Positions 10,100-20,423 of a DNA stretch of 64,000 bases are shown one piece after another. A model generated the notes under the pieces. It was given only the letters and a program-made list of their open reading frames with translations, had not been told where the DNA came from and ran no database searches. How positions within the stretch are numbered: the first letter of the stretch is position 1; each line of letters starts with the position of its first letter. Made by a program: the position numbers and the translations under genes. Source of the stretch: Pseudomonas xionganensis (GTDB lineage: Bacteria > Pseudomonadota > Gammaproteobacteria > Pseudomonadales > Pseudomonadaceae); the NCBI RefSeq assembly GCF_009763245.1, contig NZ_WKJZ01000002.1, positions 124,001-188,000 of the forward strand, given 5' to 3'.

Positions 10100-10656
10100 A
10101 ACTCGACTCCTTGAAAGGACTGATCCAACAACGGATGAGCGGCATCGCGAGCAGACAAATTAACGACCGGTAAAGGCCACGCAATGGCCAAACATGGATC
10201 GTTAACGGACAGCGCCCCCTCATGCTCCTGGCTGTAATCGGCGCTATGCAGATATAGCAGTTCGGCATCATCGCTGAGCGTCTGAAAGCCATGGGCAAAG
10301 CCAGGCGGCAGTAACAGACTGCGCCCATCACCTGCATCCAGCCGTTCGGCATGCCAGCGCAAGAAGGTGGGTGAGCCGCGGCGCAGATCCACCGCCACAT
10401 CCCATACGGCACCTCGCAGGCAGGTAATCAACTTGGTCTCGGCCTGCGGTGGATACTGAAAATGCAGGCCACGCACACTGCCACGCTGGGTGGTACGTGA
10501 ATGATTGATCTGACGGACGTGCAAGGATTGCCCACACGCCGCCAGACTGGCCTGGCAGAACAGCCGAGAAAAACGACCCCGTTCGTCTTCATGCACCTTG
10601 TGCTGCACGCTGAACAGGCCCTTGAGCGGCAGTTCCAGCAGGCTCAGCTCACTCAT
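10096..10656 (-). CDS. RmlC/RfbC-type NDP-4-keto-sugar 3,5- or 5-epimerase
   Basis: A 186-residue cupin of the dTDP-4-dehydrorhamnose 3,5-epimerase family, with VHEDERGRFSRLF, the catalytic-His segment RGLHFQYPP, and VWDVAVDLRRGSPTF. Near the second catalytic position it has YLHSADYSQEHE. The start is the ATG at 10656; the GTG two codons earlier is less likely. It overlaps the end of rfbG and couples to the methyltransferase through ATGA. In this CDP-sugar pathway it would epimerise the 4-keto-6-deoxy intermediate at C5 or C3/C5, as the 5-epimerases of mycarose-type pathways do. It is not evidence for rhamnose, since no rmlA, rmlB or rmlD lies nearby. Confidence 0.88.
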   Translation of the reverse strand: MSELSLLELPLKGLFSVQHKVHEDERGRFSRLFCQASLAACGQSLHVRQINHSRTTQRGSVRGLHFQYPPQAETKLITCLRGAVWDVAVDLRRGSPTFLRWHAERLDAGDGRSLLLPPGFAHGFQTLSDDAELLYLHSADYSQEHEGALSVNDPCLAIAWPLPVVNLSARDAAHPLLDQSFQGVEL

Positions 10657-11725
10657 GCGCACCCCAGTAATCGGTTAACTGCGCCAGGGTATAGGCCCGC
10701 ATGTCCTCACCACGTTGCCAGGCCTGGTGCCACGCCAGGGTCTGCTGCAGACAGCTATCCAGCGACCAGCGTGGCGACCACCCCAGCAGCTGGCGGGCGC
10801 GGCTACTGTCCAGACGCAACAAACCTGCCTCATGCAAGTCACTGGCTTCGATCAACAAGCCGGGAGCTTGCGACCAGCGCTGCGCCAAACGCTCGACCAC
10901 CTCACCGACCGTGCACATATCACTGTCAGCGGGTCCAAAGTTCCAGGCGCCAGCCACCGCGCAACCTTGTTCATAGAGGCCCTGGGCCAATTGCAGATAA
11001 CCCGCCAGCGGCTCCAGGGCATGTTGCCATGGGCGCACGGCCTGGGGGTAACGCAAGGTCACCGGTTCACCTCGCGTCCAGGCCGCAAGAATATCGGGCA
11101 CCAGCCGATCAGGGGCAAAGTCACCACCGCCCAGTACATTGCCGGCGCGGGCCGTGGCCATGGCCAGACCGTGTTCGGCATAGCGCGCAGCCGGAAAATA
11201 GGACGCGGCGAATGACTGCGCCACCAGCTCGCAGCAGGCCTTGCTGCTGCTGTAGGGGTCATGGCCGCCCAGCGCTTCATTCTCGCGATAGGGCCAGGCC
11301 CATTCATGGTTGGCGTAGACCTTATCGGTGGTGACCACTACACAGGCCTTTACCCCGCCCGTCTGGCGCATGGCTTCCAGCAGGTGAAGCGTGCCCATGA
11401 CATTACTGGCATAGGTACCCAACGGATCCCGATAGCCCTCGCGAACCAGTGGCTGTGCCGCCAGGTGCAGGACGATTTCCGGTTTGACCTGATCCATCAC
11501 CTGCTGCAACGCGTGCAGATCGCGCAAGTCACCGATATGGCTGTCAATACCTTCCCCGACTCGCGCCAGCTCAAACAGGCTGGGCGAGGTGGCGGGGTGC
11601 AGCGCAAAACCACTGACCCGAGTACCCCAACTCTGCAGCCAGAGTGCCAGCCAGCCACCTTTGAAGCCGGTATGCCCAGTGAGCAGTACCCGTTTGCCGC
11701 GCCAGAATGCGCGGCTCAGCTCCAC
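10649..11725 (-). CDS. rfbG: CDP-glucose 4,6-dehydratase
   Basis: A 358-residue dehydratase that turns CDP-D-glucose into CDP-4-keto-6-deoxy-D-glucose using bound NAD. Family features are [24 protein letters not shown] at the N-terminus, VVTTDKVY, and the catalytic YSSSKACCE (Tyr-x3-Lys). The ORF extends to 11872, but the start is placed at GTG 11725, 10 nt inside the end of rfbF, which gives the usual family length and the usual N-terminus. It is the committed step of the CDP-sugar route. No rfbH (3-dehydrase) is present, so a 3,6-dideoxyhexose is not the expected product. Confidence 0.93.
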   Translation of the reverse strand: MELSRAFWRGKRVLLTGHTGFKGGWLALWLQSWGTRVSGFALHPATSPSLFELARVGEGIDSHIGDLRDLHALQQVMDQVKPEIVLHLAAQPLVREGYRDPLGTYASNVMGTLHLLEAMRQTGGVKACVVVTTDKVYANHEWAWPYRENEALGGHDPYSSSKACCELVAQSFAASYFPAARYAEHGLAMATARAGNVLGGGDFAPDRLVPDILAAWTRGEPVTLRYPQAVRPWQHALEPLAGYLQLAQGLYEQGCAVAGAWNFGPADSDMCTVGEVVERLAQRWSQAPGLLIEASDLHEAGLLRLDSSRARQLLGWSPRWSLDSCLQQTLAWHQAWQRGEDMRAYTLAQLTDYWGAHE

Positions 11726-12489
11726 TGCTTCCAAGGGGCCTCCCCACTCAGCCACAGCTGCTCCAGGTAATTCTTGTCGCGCAGGGTGTCCATCGGGTGC
11801 CAGAAGCCCTGGTGCTGGAAAGCCATCAACTGGCCATCGGTGGCCAACTGAGTCAGCGGCTCGGCCTCCCACGACGTCTCAACACTACCAATATAGGGCA
11901 GCACTTTGGGCGACAACACAAAGAAACCACCGTTAATCCAGCCTCCATCACCCCGGGGCTTCTCAATAAACCCCTTGACCTGATCACCCTCACGCTCAAG
12001 GGCGCCATAACGGCCTGGCGGTTGTACAGCGGTGACCGTGGCATATTTGCCATGGGCCTTGTGGAAGGCCACCAGCGCACTGATATCCAGATCGGATACG
12101 CCATCGCCATAGGTGAAACAGAATGCCTCTTCTGCATCCAGATAGCGCCCGGCGCTTTTCAAGCGCCCCCCGGTCATGGTGTCTTCACCAGTATCCACCA
12201 GGGTCACTCGCCACGGCTCGCTGTAGTTCTGATGCACTTCCATCTGGTTGCTGCGCATGTCGAAGGTGACATCGGATGTATGCAGAAAGTAGTTGGCGAA
12301 AAAATCCTTTATCGCATACCCCTTGTAGCCCAAACAGATCACAAAATCATGAATACCGTGGGCCGAGTACTGCTTCATGATGTGCCAGAGAATCGGCTTA
12401 CCGCCGATCTCGATCATGGGTTTGGGCTTGAGATGCGACTCTTCGCTGATGCGCGTACCCAGGCCACCGGCCAGAATCACTGCCTTCAT
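11716..12489 (-). CDS. rfbF: glucose-1-phosphate cytidylyltransferase
   Basis: A 257-residue nucleotidyltransferase making CDP-glucose from CTP and glucose-1-phosphate. It has the N-terminal signature [18 protein letters not shown] followed by [19 protein letters not shown], diagnostic of RfbF rather than RmlA or GalU. Its ATG overlaps the stop of the glycosyltransferase gene (ATGA). It supplies the activated glucose for the following dehydratase, epimerase, methyltransferase and reductase. Confidence 0.94.
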   Translation of the reverse strand: MKAVILAGGLGTRISEESHLKPKPMIEIGGKPILWHIMKQYSAHGIHDFVICLGYKGYAIKDFFANYFLHTSDVTFDMRSNQMEVHQNYSEPWRVTLVDTGEDTMTGGRLKSAGRYLDAEEAFCFTYGDGVSDLDISALVAFHKAHGKYATVTAVQPPGRYGALEREGDQVKGFIEKPRGDGGWINGGFFVLSPKVLPYIGSVETSWEAEPLTQLATDGQLMAFQHQGFWHPMDTLRDKNYLEQLWLSGEAPWKQWS

Positions 12490-15308
12490 GCTTGTTCTCC
12501 TTCGTCACAGTAGCGCTGCCACATCTCTTTGTAGGTCTGCTCCATGCGCCGGGTAAAGTCGGCAGCATCACAGAGCTTCGAGTCCAGCATGCGCTGGCGC
12601 AATCCAGCACGAGTCTGCGCCAACGCAGGAACATCGCTGGCAAGGGCCACCAACTTGTCGAGGTACTCCTGCTCGGTGTCGGCGATCCACTCGTCGAAAC
12701 CGGCACCATGAAGAATCAGCGCCCCTACTCGGCCCATCGAAGGTCGATCACGCAGGGTCACCACCGGCAGCCCCATGTAGAGGCTTTCATACAGCGTGGT
12801 GCCGGAGTTGTGCGGAAAGCAGTCCAGCGCGATATCCATCCGCGCCAGGGCATCGGTCGGCGACGAGGTATAGCCAAACTGCAAGCGCTCGGGGGCAATG
12901 CCGTGTTTCGCAAACTCGCCATGAAAATGCGTGCACAGACTCTCGTCGCTGAAAAAGCTGCTGTCGAGCATGAGGCGGGAGCCGGGCACCCGCTGCAGTA
13001 GCTCGGACCAAACCCGAATCACCTTGTGGTTCAGACGTATCGGTCGGGTCAGGCTACCGAAGGTGATGTAACCATTGCCCAGGGCCGGTAGCTCGCCAAC
13101 CACCACCTGCATCCGCTCTGGAGGAACATAGGCAACCGCTGGAGCCGGCATGCGCCAGAGCTGCTCGGCAAAGGAGGATTCGCTGCCAGGCGGGAGCATC
13201 TGTTCGTCGGCCAGGAAGTAGTCGACCTGTTTCAAACCCGTGCCGAATGCAAAGCCCATCCACCAGCTGGCCTGCACGGGGGCCGGCTTGAGCGCGAAAA
13301 CCTGCAACCGGCTATTGGCGGTGTGACCGGCCAGATCGACGAGGATATCGATACCATCCGCCCGAATCTGTTCGGCGATCAGCTCGTCGCTAAGCCCGAC
13401 ACAATGCCGCCAGTGATCGCAATAGCCCATGAGCCGCTCGGTAACGGCGTCTTCTCGCTTGGCCAGCGAATAAGCGAATACCTCCACCTGGCTCTTGTCG
13501 TGATTGCTCAGCAGAGGCTCGATGAACATTGCGCAGACATGGGCCCGGAAGTCCGGCGACACATAGCCGATACGCAAACGGCGCTGCACAATGCGAGAAT
13601 TGGGATAATCGTTATAGCGCCTGGCAGGGTAGTTGCTAGTCGCTTCCCGATAAAGCTGGTACACCTGCTCGCCAGTCCAGTCTGGGTGATAGTTGGCAAT
13701 AAACAACAGATTCGTACTGGCGCCAGGCAGCTCCAGTACCTCACGCAACAATTCAATGGCGCGATCCAGATTGCCGAAATGCGACTCGACGCCAGCCAGG
13801 TTGATCCGTACCGGCAAGTAGCTATGCAACACTTCCTGGGATTTCCGGTAGGCGTCCAGGGCCTCACGCAAGCGCTTGCCACCGCTGAGAATGTTACCCA
13901 GGTTGCACCACAGGCTGGGGTCGTCCGGGTTCAACTCCAGCGCTACCTGCATGACCTTCTCCGCCTCCCCGAGCACGTGTCCGTCCAGGTAGGTGTTGGC
14001 AAGGTTGTTCCAGGCCAGGGGCTGGGTTGGAGAGATCGCCAGTGCGCGCATGAAGCACCCCTCGGACTCATGCTGCCGCCCGACGGAACGGTACACCTCG
14101 CCGAGCATGTTCCAGCCGGGCTGGTAGTCGGACTTGAGCTGCAAGCCCCGCACCAGATACTCGAGTGCCTTATGGGGATCCTGCTCGCCCTTGTATGACT
14201 GACCGATCCAGCACAGGGCCTCGTGACTGTTGGGGTTCAGCTCCAGGGCCCTGTTGAGGTACTCACGCCCCTCTTGAGGGTGTTCGTTCATGATGGCCGA
14301 CATGCCCCGGTAGCACCAGGCATCCGCATGCTGAGGGCAACGCTCGGTCCACTCGCGCATGGCGTCCAGGTCGTCTTCCAGACGGTTCGAGCTGCGCAAG
14401 AAGTAACTGAGCCTCTGCCAGCCCATGTCGCAACCCGGATTGTGCTGCAGCAGCGTGCGCAGCGTGCTCTCAGCCAGTTCAGGCTGCTTCATCCGCGAAT
14501 ATGCGGCGGCCAGCACGAGGCTCGCCCGCCACTGTCCCGGTTCTTCGACCAGCACCGCCTCGGCCAGTTGCCTGGCGCGCGCCACGTCATGATCCAGCTC
14601 CAGATCGGCCAGGGCCGCCCGCAGCTCCAGATCACGGGGCCATTCGACATAGGCAGCGGACACCAGGGGATAGGCGATTTCTCGTTGGCTGAGCTGATAA
14701 CGCGCCAGTGCAAGAGCCCGGCGATGTTTCTTGGAGAGCACCTTGAGCTCGCCGGCCAAGTCTATAACCTGCGTCCAAGACTCCTGGGCAAAGGCCTCGA
14801 CAAAGCGCTGCTGGATGACAGTCTGGGAGCTTTTCTCCAGGCAGCATTTCTTGTACTTCAGCCCACTGCCGCATGGACAGGGATCGTTGCGACGCGGCTG
14901 CCGATCAGGCGACTGGCCCAGCACGCTCAACCTCAGTTGCAACTGTTCGATCAGACCGAGCGCTTGCAATGCACCGGCATGACCGGGCTGGACTTCCAGT
15001 ACCTGATTGAAGGCGGCCAGCGCAGCCGGCCAGTCCTGTGCCTGGATGCAGGCCTGGCCAAGTTTCATGGCGTATTCGGAGTTGCCGGGCTCCAGTTCCA
15101 ACAACTGGTCGAAGGCGCGCAGGGCAACCACGCTGTCATTGCTTGCCAGCGCGGCCTCCCCGAGCAGCGACCAGGCCTCGACGTCCTCCGGCTGATACTG
15201 AAGCAGCTCACGACTGCTGTTCCGCGTACGAGTGTAATCCCCCTCTTCGAACGCCAGCCTTGCCTGCCGACGGAAGAAATCCACAATCCACTCGGTATCA
15301 ATTGTCAT
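12486..15308 (-). CDS. TPR / SEC-C / GT41 (SPINDLY-type) glycosyltransferase, probable flagellin glycosyltransferase
   Basis: A 940-residue cytoplasmic protein with no membrane segment. Residues about 15-130 are tetratricopeptide repeats, about 141-157 is a SEC-C zinc motif (C144-x-C146 and C155-C156), about 165-555 are more TPR units, and about 565-930 form a GT41 O-GlcNAc-transferase-like catalytic domain ([53 protein letters not shown]). Such enzymes attach sugars to Ser/Thr; TPRs dock the protein substrate. First gene of the cassette behind a sigma-54-type site and next to flgL, so flagellin is the likely acceptor. The donor is inferred to be the CDP-sugar made by the downstream genes. 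Confidence 0.88.
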   Translation of the reverse strand: MTIDTEWIVDFFRRQARLAFEEGDYTRTRNSSRELLQYQPEDVEAWSLLGEAALASNDSVVALRAFDQLLELEPGNSEYAMKLGQACIQAQDWPAALAAFNQVLEVQPGHAGALQALGLIEQLQLRLSVLGQSPDRQPRRNDPCPCGSGLKYKKCCLEKSSQTVIQQRFVEAFAQESWTQVIDLAGELKVLSKKHRRALALARYQLSQREIAYPLVSAAYVEWPRDLELRAALADLELDHDVARARQLAEAVLVEEPGQWRASLVLAAAYSRMKQPELAESTLRTLLQHNPGCDMGWQRLSYFLRSSNRLEDDLDAMREWTERCPQHADAWCYRGMSAIMNEHPQEGREYLNRALELNPNSHEALCWIGQSYKGEQDPHKALEYLVRGLQLKSDYQPGWNMLGEVYRSVGRQHESEGCFMRALAISPTQPLAWNNLANTYLDGHVLGEAEKVMQVALELNPDDPSLWCNLGNILSGGKRLREALDAYRKSQEVLHSYLPVRINLAGVESHFGNLDRAIELLREVLELPGASTNLLFIANYHPDWTGEQVYQLYREATSNYPARRYNDYPNSRIVQRRLRIGYVSPDFRAHVCAMFIEPLLSNHDKSQVEVFAYSLAKREDAVTERLMGYCDHWRHCVGLSDELIAEQIRADGIDILVDLAGHTANSRLQVFALKPAPVQASWWMGFAFGTGLKQVDYFLADEQMLPPGSESSFAEQLWRMPAPAVAYVPPERMQVVVGELPALGNGYITFGSLTRPIRLNHKVIRVWSELLQRVPGSRLMLDSSFFSDESLCTHFHGEFAKHGIAPERLQFGYTSSPTDALARMDIALDCFPHNSGTTLYESLYMGLPVVTLRDRPSMGRVGALILHGAGFDEWIADTEQEYLDKLVALASDVPALAQTRAGLRQRMLDSKLCDAADFTRRMEQTYKEMWQRYCDEGEQA

Positions 15309-15348
15309 GCTTGGAATCCGTCATTTTCCCGATATGCCTTGGCAGGTT

Positions 15349-15364
15349 AGCAATTAACGCGCCA
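15349..15364 (-). promoter_or_regulatory. sigma-54 promoter of the glycosylation cassette
   Basis: The minus strand reads TGGCGC-N5-TTGCT, one base from the RpoN consensus with exact spacing. It lies 41-56 nt upstream of the GT41 gene start, in the gap after flgL. It places the cassette under the same RpoN/FleQ control as the flagellar operons around it. Confidence 0.7.
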
Positions 15365-15404
15365 GCACACGGAAAAAGAACGACACAGCTACAGGCGCAG
15401 AGCC

Positions 15405-17093
15405 TCAACGCAACTGATTAAACAGATTCAATCCGGCGATCTTGACGTAACTCTGCTGCGCGGCCTCCAGAATAATGGTCTGGAACGACAGACGGGAAAG
15501 CGCCTCGGCATAGTCCAGCTCGCGCAGCTCAGCCTGGACCGCCTTATTCACCAAGGTGACGTCTTCGTTATCCGTCTCGGTGGTTTCGATCAGATTGAGA
15601 CGGGCACCGATCTCGGTCTGCACCTCCAGCACCTTGCCCAGACCGTTATCCAGGTTGGTCAAAGCAATCGCCACCTCATTACGCACCGCCAGATTACCGG
15701 CAGGCGATGTGGGCGATGACTCCAGGGCCTGACGCAGGCGGCTGATGGTATTGAGGATACTGCGCTGTTCCTGAAACTGCGGCTGTACACCGAACTCATC
15801 GCCGCCCGCCACTGCAGCCGGGGCAGACAGGGTGAAATCGGCGCCGAACACGGTAAAGGTCGAGGGGTATGGTCCGGCCGCCGTCCCGGTTGCCAGCACT
15901 GGGCTGCTGGGGCCTACCGGCTGGGCATAGACCTCATAGTCGGTGTCATTGGTAAAGCGCAGGACGATGCCGGAGGTGGGGAACTGGCTATCGAAGGCAG
16001 CCTGGTTGCTGATGCCTGCCGGCGCCACCACTGCGACCGAGTTGTTGGTCGAGGAGCGGGTTACGGCAAAATCCGTGGGGGCCGATTGCAAGGTAAAACT
16101 GTGGGTGCCTATACCTGGCGCGCCAGGCAAGGCTGGCGGCTGGATATCGGCCAGCAGGTTATCCAGATCCAGCTCGTTATCGCCTTCTTGCAGGACCACA
16201 TCCAGTTGGAAGCGCATGCCGCGGAAATTGATGACGTTACCGCCATTGACCAGGGGATCGATCTGACCGCCGCCCGGCACTTCCGAGGTGACGTCAGCAC
16301 CGGCGCCGTCATAGATGCGGAACTCAGAGCCACTGACAAACACCAGCGAATAGGGCTCGCCGCCACGGAAATCGCTATTGAACGCCTGGTTGTCCTGCAC
16401 CAGCCCCGGAGAGATAAATACCCGCTGTTCGTCGGCGGGCAACGCCGGGATGGTGGTGGCGGGTAACGGCGGGGTGGGCAGCGCCGGATTATCGACGCCG
16501 GCCGCCTCCAGCACCCGGTTGGCATTGCTCACATCTTCAAACAGACGCTTGCCGTTGTCGTTGATCGCCACATTGGTCGAACCGGCCACCTGCAGGCTGC
16601 GCTGGCCCTCATCACCCTGATAGGAGTAGGTGCCATCGGGGTTACGCAAAAAGGGTTCGGTCTTGCCCAGAAAGCCGCTGAACAGGTATTCGCCACGGGC
16701 GTTGCGGCTGTTCATCAGATTAAGCAATTCGTTTTCGCGCTCGCTAAGTTCCTTGGCAATGGACTTGCGGTCATTGGCAGACAACGCCCCGCCACCGGCC
16801 TGCACCGCGAGTTCACGGATGCGCTGCAGCACATTGACCATGGAGGTGATGGTGGTTTCTTCCTGGGTCAGGCTGTTTTTCGCGGCGGTGAGGTTCTCCT
16901 TGTACTGCCCCAGTACCGCCTGTTGCTGCTCCAGCTGCAGCAGACGCACCGAGGCCACGGGGTCATCGGCGGGAGTGAGAATACGGTTGCCGCTGCTGAT
17001 CTGCTCCTGGGTACGAATCACATTGGCATAGTTGCGCCCAAGGCCATTGACCCCGTTGTTGAATGCCTGGATGGAAGAGATGCGCATGACCAT
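15405..17093 (-). CDS. flgL: FlgL, hook-filament junction protein (HAP3)
   Basis: A 562-residue flagellin-like junction protein joining hook to filament. The N-terminus (MRISSIQAFNNGVNGLGRNYANVIRTQEQISSGNRILTPADDPVAS, shown here only as its identity, residues 3-48) and a C-terminus of flagellin type (about 470-562, ending LNLFNQLR) are conserved. The long middle (about 180-450) is variable and Pro/Ala/Gly-rich. It starts at 17093 with GAGG 8 nt upstream; a second ATG lies two codons in. Last gene of the flgFGHIJKL operon, 38 nt after flgK. Confidence 0.93.
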   Translation of the reverse strand: MVMRISSIQAFNNGVNGLGRNYANVIRTQEQISSGNRILTPADDPVASVRLLQLEQQQAVLGQYKENLTAAKNSLTQEETTITSMVNVLQRIRELAVQAGGGALSANDRKSIAKELSERENELLNLMNSRNARGEYLFSGFLGKTEPFLRNPDGTYSYQGDEGQRSLQVAGSTNVAINDNGKRLFEDVSNANRVLEAAGVDNPALPTPPLPATTIPALPADEQRVFISPGLVQDNQAFNSDFRGGEPYSLVFVSGSEFRIYDGAGADVTSEVPGGGQIDPLVNGGNVINFRGMRFQLDVVLQEGDNELDLDNLLADIQPPALPGAPGIGTHSFTLQSAPTDFAVTRSSTNNSVAVVAPAGISNQAAFDSQFPTSGIVLRFTNDTDYEVYAQPVGPSSPVLATGTAAGPYPSTFTVFGADFTLSAPAAVAGGDEFGVQPQFQEQRSILNTISRLRQALESSPTSPAGNLAVRNEVAIALTNLDNGLGKVLEVQTEIGARLNLIETTETDNEDVTLVNKAVQAELRELDYAEALSRLSFQTIILEAAQQSYVKIAGLNLFNQLR

Positions 17094-17131
17094 GGTTCTA
17101 ACCTCGATGTCCTGTCGGCGGCGAATAGCCG

Positions 17132-19225
17132 TCAGAACGAGTTAATCAGTGTATCGAACAGAGTACGGGCAACTTGAATAATCTGTGCCGAGGCCTGGTA
17201 GTACTGCTCGAACTGGATCAGTTTGGCAGCTTCTTCATCCAGGTTCACCGCCGACACCGAGTCACGATTGTCGGAAGCCTGCTTGAGAATGGCACTGGTG
17301 GCCTCACCATCGACACGCGCCTGACTGGTCAGGGTGCCCACCCGCTCCACCAGGTCGCCGTAGGCATCGGTAAAACTCGACCCCGTAGTGGCAGGTGCAT
17401 TGGGATTGATGCCGATGACTGCACGATTCTGCAGGTCGATCAGTTTCAACGCGTTGCGGTTATCCGACACACCGTTGGTGTTGAAGGAAACCGAGAAGTT
17501 ATCACCGCCCTGCGGGCGCCCACTGATGGTGACCTCATACTCGAAGGATGAAGGCACCACAGGCGGACCTGCGGTAGCGGGCACGTTGATGGTCAGGGTG
17601 TTGTTCTGCCCCGGGACGATGATGCCGGTGTCAATCACGTTGCCGTTTATATCCACCACGTCGTAACCCTGGGTCGCCCCACCGGCTGCGCCCATGACAA
17701 TGCGCAGCGGCGGCGCATTGCGCAGGCTGGTTTCCAGATCGGCCTTGGCCACCGGGTCATAAATATCGATTTCAGTGATCAAAGTCGGCTGGCTGATGGT
17801 GCCGGTGCCGATATTGGCCGGACTGGTCTGCGACTTGAGCGGTGCGGCAAAGGCCAGCTCTTCCGGGTTTTTCATATCCGAGCGGATGTATTCGCCGGCA
17901 TTGCGGGTCGGCATGATGCGGAAACGGTCGCCGGCAGCAAAAGTGCCTGCGGCAACATTCACGGAAAACCCATCAAAGATCAGCGGTGTGGCGCTGGTGA
18001 TGTCATAGGGCGCCGGCGCCGGCACCAGAGGCGTGGAAGGGTCGGCATCATCATCGTAGACCGGCACCACCATGGTGCCGTCAGATACCCGGCGCACGGT
18101 GTATTCGGTGGCACTGGTGAACTCCACCTCATAGTCACTGGTGGTCAGCTGGGTGGTGTCCTCGATCAGCACATTGAGGTTGGCCGTGGTATCGCTGTTG
18201 CCGATACGCGCCAGGCTGCGCTGGCCGATCAGTACCGGGTCGTTGAGCTCGCGAAACAGCGACTTGCCAAACTCGCCATTGAGGTCCAGGCCCTGGCCCA
18301 GCTGACGATTGACCTGATCGGTGACCGACAAGGCCAGGCGGCCGACGGCATTGAGGGTGACATCCAGCACATCCTCGCGATAACGAATCAGGCCGCCCAT
18401 CTCGCCACCGGTGATCAGCGAGGTGATGCCCTGACGCGACTGGCCGCTGACGAACTGCACCTCGCTGCGCAGTGGATCGGACAAGCCCGGCACCACTTCC
18501 AGACGCGAGGCCTGACTGCCTACCACCAGCGGCTGACCTGAGCCCACAAACAGGTTGAAGCTGTTGTCATCCTGCGGAACCACCGTCACGCCGATAAAGG
18601 TCGCCAGCTTGCGCACCGTCTCGTCGCGGGCATCGATCAGATCGTTGGGCTGCCGGCCATTGGCTGCTGCCACGGCAATGGCTTCATTCAGGCTGGCGAC
18701 CGAGGTGGCCAGCTGATTGACCTGATCGGTGACGGCCGACAGCTGCTTGTTGATAAAGGCGTTCTGCTCATACAGACGGTCATAGACGGTGTTGAAGCGC
18801 TTGGCCAGGCCTTCGGCCTCGGACAAGGCCAGCTGCCGTGCCGGAATATTGGCAGGGTCTTCGGCGGCGGTTTGCAAGGCGGCAAAGACCTTCTGCAAGC
18901 CCGGGTTGATGCCCGTGGTGCTACCGGCCAGCAGGGAGTCGAGCTGGTTGATCTGGCTCAGATAGGCCTTTACATCACTGTCCAGGGCCGTGCTGCTGCG
19001 CACCTGGGTGGTCAGAAAGTCGTTGTAGATCCGCCGCACATCCACCAGCGTGGTGCCGGAGCCGATATAGCCGGCGCCACTGAACTGCGGCACCCGGGTC
19101 GCCTGGATGGTTTCCTGACGGGTGTAGCCCGGCGTATTGACGTTGGTGATGTTGTGGCCGGTGACCGCCAGCGAGGTCTTGTTCGCCGACAGGCCGGACA
19201 GGCCGATATTGAGTAGGTCAGCCAT
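17132..19225 (-). CDS. flgK: FlgK, hook-associated protein 1
   Basis: A 697-residue hook-filament junction protein. The N-terminus has the rod/hook family signature ADLLNIGLSGLSANKTSLAVTGHNITNVNTPGY, and the C-terminus has the matching SAVNLDEEAAKLIQFEQYYQASAQIIQVARTLFDTLINSF-type helix (residues about 655-697). The central part is variable and includes several beta-rich segments. It starts 6 nt after flgJ ends and is followed by flgL. Confidence 0.95.
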   Translation of the reverse strand: MADLLNIGLSGLSANKTSLAVTGHNITNVNTPGYTRQETIQATRVPQFSGAGYIGSGTTLVDVRRIYNDFLTTQVRSSTALDSDVKAYLSQINQLDSLLAGSTTGINPGLQKVFAALQTAAEDPANIPARQLALSEAEGLAKRFNTVYDRLYEQNAFINKQLSAVTDQVNQLATSVASLNEAIAVAAANGRQPNDLIDARDETVRKLATFIGVTVVPQDDNSFNLFVGSGQPLVVGSQASRLEVVPGLSDPLRSEVQFVSGQSRQGITSLITGGEMGGLIRYREDVLDVTLNAVGRLALSVTDQVNRQLGQGLDLNGEFGKSLFRELNDPVLIGQRSLARIGNSDTTANLNVLIEDTTQLTTSDYEVEFTSATEYTVRRVSDGTMVVPVYDDDADPSTPLVPAPAPYDITSATPLIFDGFSVNVAAGTFAAGDRFRIMPTRNAGEYIRSDMKNPEELAFAAPLKSQTSPANIGTGTISQPTLITEIDIYDPVAKADLETSLRNAPPLRIVMGAAGGATQGYDVVDINGNVIDTGIIVPGQNNTLTINVPATAGPPVVPSSFEYEVTISGRPQGGDNFSVSFNTNGVSDNRNALKLIDLQNRAVIGINPNAPATTGSSFTDAYGDLVERVGTLTSQARVDGEATSAILKQASDNRDSVSAVNLDEEAAKLIQFEQYYQASAQIIQVARTLFDTLINSF

Positions 19226-19231
19226 GGCTTA

Positions 19232-20407
19232 TCATCCACGGGTCGGCGGCGTGCCGACTGCCGCTACGGTCTGGTAGGTCTGCATCTTGCGCGCGATCTG
19301 GGAGATCTTGCGTGCATAGTTGGGGTCGGTGGCGTAGCCGGCCTGCTGCAGTTCGTGCACGAAACGTTCGGGGTTGTCAGTGCTGCTCAGGGCTTTTTGA
19401 TAGCGCCCGTTATCCTGCAGAAAGCTCACATAATCCTCGAAACTCTGGGCAAAGGAGTCATAGGCGCGAAAACTCGCCGCTTCCTTGACCGCCTTGCCGC
19501 TCTTGTACTCGGTGGTCAGCACCCGTGCCGACTCGCCATCCCAGCTGTTGTGGGTCTTGATACCGAACAGGTTGTGGCTGCTGGAGCCGTCCTGCTGACG
19601 AATGATCGACTTGCCCCAGCCGGTTTCCAGGGCAGCCTGGGCCACCAGATAACGGGCATCGACGCCAATCTTCTCGGCCGCCTTTTCCGCCATGGGCAGC
19701 ATGGTGGCGACGAAGTCCTGGGGCGAACTGAACATGGACTTGCCCGGCGCCAAAGGCGGCTGGGCGATACGGCGGCCACTGATGGCATCGCTACCCGCCA
19801 GGCTCAGGGCCTTGTCAGGCGGCGCGGCAAAGCTCTTGGCCGGAATCCAGTCGTTCTGCGCCAAGGCCTGCCCCTCTGGCTGGGTAGCCGACGGCACAAT
19901 CCCGGCCAGCAGACGGTCGGTCAGCTTGCCCGGCAAGGCCAGACGGCGCTGGTTGATCAGGGGGGCATCGTTGCGGCTGCTATCGACCTGGGCCAGGGGC
20001 TTGCTCGGCGCGGCGGGCACGGGCTGATCGACCTGGGCAAAGGGATTGGGTCGGCTATCGGGTTGCTTGAGCTTGGACATCTGCCGCTCCAGCACCTGGG
20101 CCAGGCCAATACCCTTGCCATCATTGGCCAGGGTCAGGGACAGCTGCTGATCGTGCATGTCCTGGTAGGTCTTGCCTTCACTGCTGTTGAGGTAGTTACC
20201 CTCGGCAAATACATCGTTGGCCTTGCGCATGGCCTTGAGCATTTCATTGAGGAACAGCGACTCGAACTCCTTGGCGACCTTGCGAATGTTCTGCTCGCTG
20301 TCACCGCCCACCTTGAACTGGTTCAGGCGGTTGAGATCGGTGAAGGTGCCACTGTCCAGCGGGCTTTTACCATTGCCGAGCAAACCGGCGGAAAGTCGAG
20401 AGTCCAT
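19232..20407 (-). CDS. flgJ: FlgJ, rod-cap protein with peptidoglycan hydrolase domain
   Basis: A 391-residue protein with an N-terminal rod-binding domain (about 40-110, FESLFLNEMLKAMRKAN and SLTLANDGKGIGLA), a Pro/Gln/Ala-rich linker (about 115-220) and a C-terminal glucosaminidase domain (about 235-390, with AALETGWGKSI and SHNLFGIK). It caps the growing rod and opens the peptidoglycan for it. GAGGA lies ahead of the start. It follows flgI by 16 nt. Confidence 0.95.
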   Translation of the reverse strand: MDSRLSAGLLGNGKSPLDSGTFTDLNRLNQFKVGGDSEQNIRKVAKEFESLFLNEMLKAMRKANDVFAEGNYLNSSEGKTYQDMHDQQLSLTLANDGKGIGLAQVLERQMSKLKQPDSRPNPFAQVDQPVPAAPSKPLAQVDSSRNDAPLINQRRLALPGKLTDRLLAGIVPSATQPEGQALAQNDWIPAKSFAAPPDKALSLAGSDAISGRRIAQPPLAPGKSMFSSPQDFVATMLPMAEKAAEKIGVDARYLVAQAALETGWGKSIIRQQDGSSSHNLFGIKTHNSWDGESARVLTTEYKSGKAVKEAASFRAYDSFAQSFEDYVSFLQDNGRYQKALSSTDNPERFVHELQQAGYATDPNYARKISQIARKMQTYQTVAAVGTPPTRG

Positions 20408-20423
20408 GATGCTGTCCTCTTGC

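Noticed and set aside
10096..10656. RmlC-type epimerase as evidence of a dTDP-rhamnose pathway
   Set aside because: No rmlA, rmlB or rmlD is present; the neighbours are CDP-glucose enzymes, so the epimerase is placed in that pathway.
12398..12709. Small ORF overlapping rfbF and the GT41 gene end
   Set aside because: Frame shadow; both flanking genes are well supported and overlap by ATGA.
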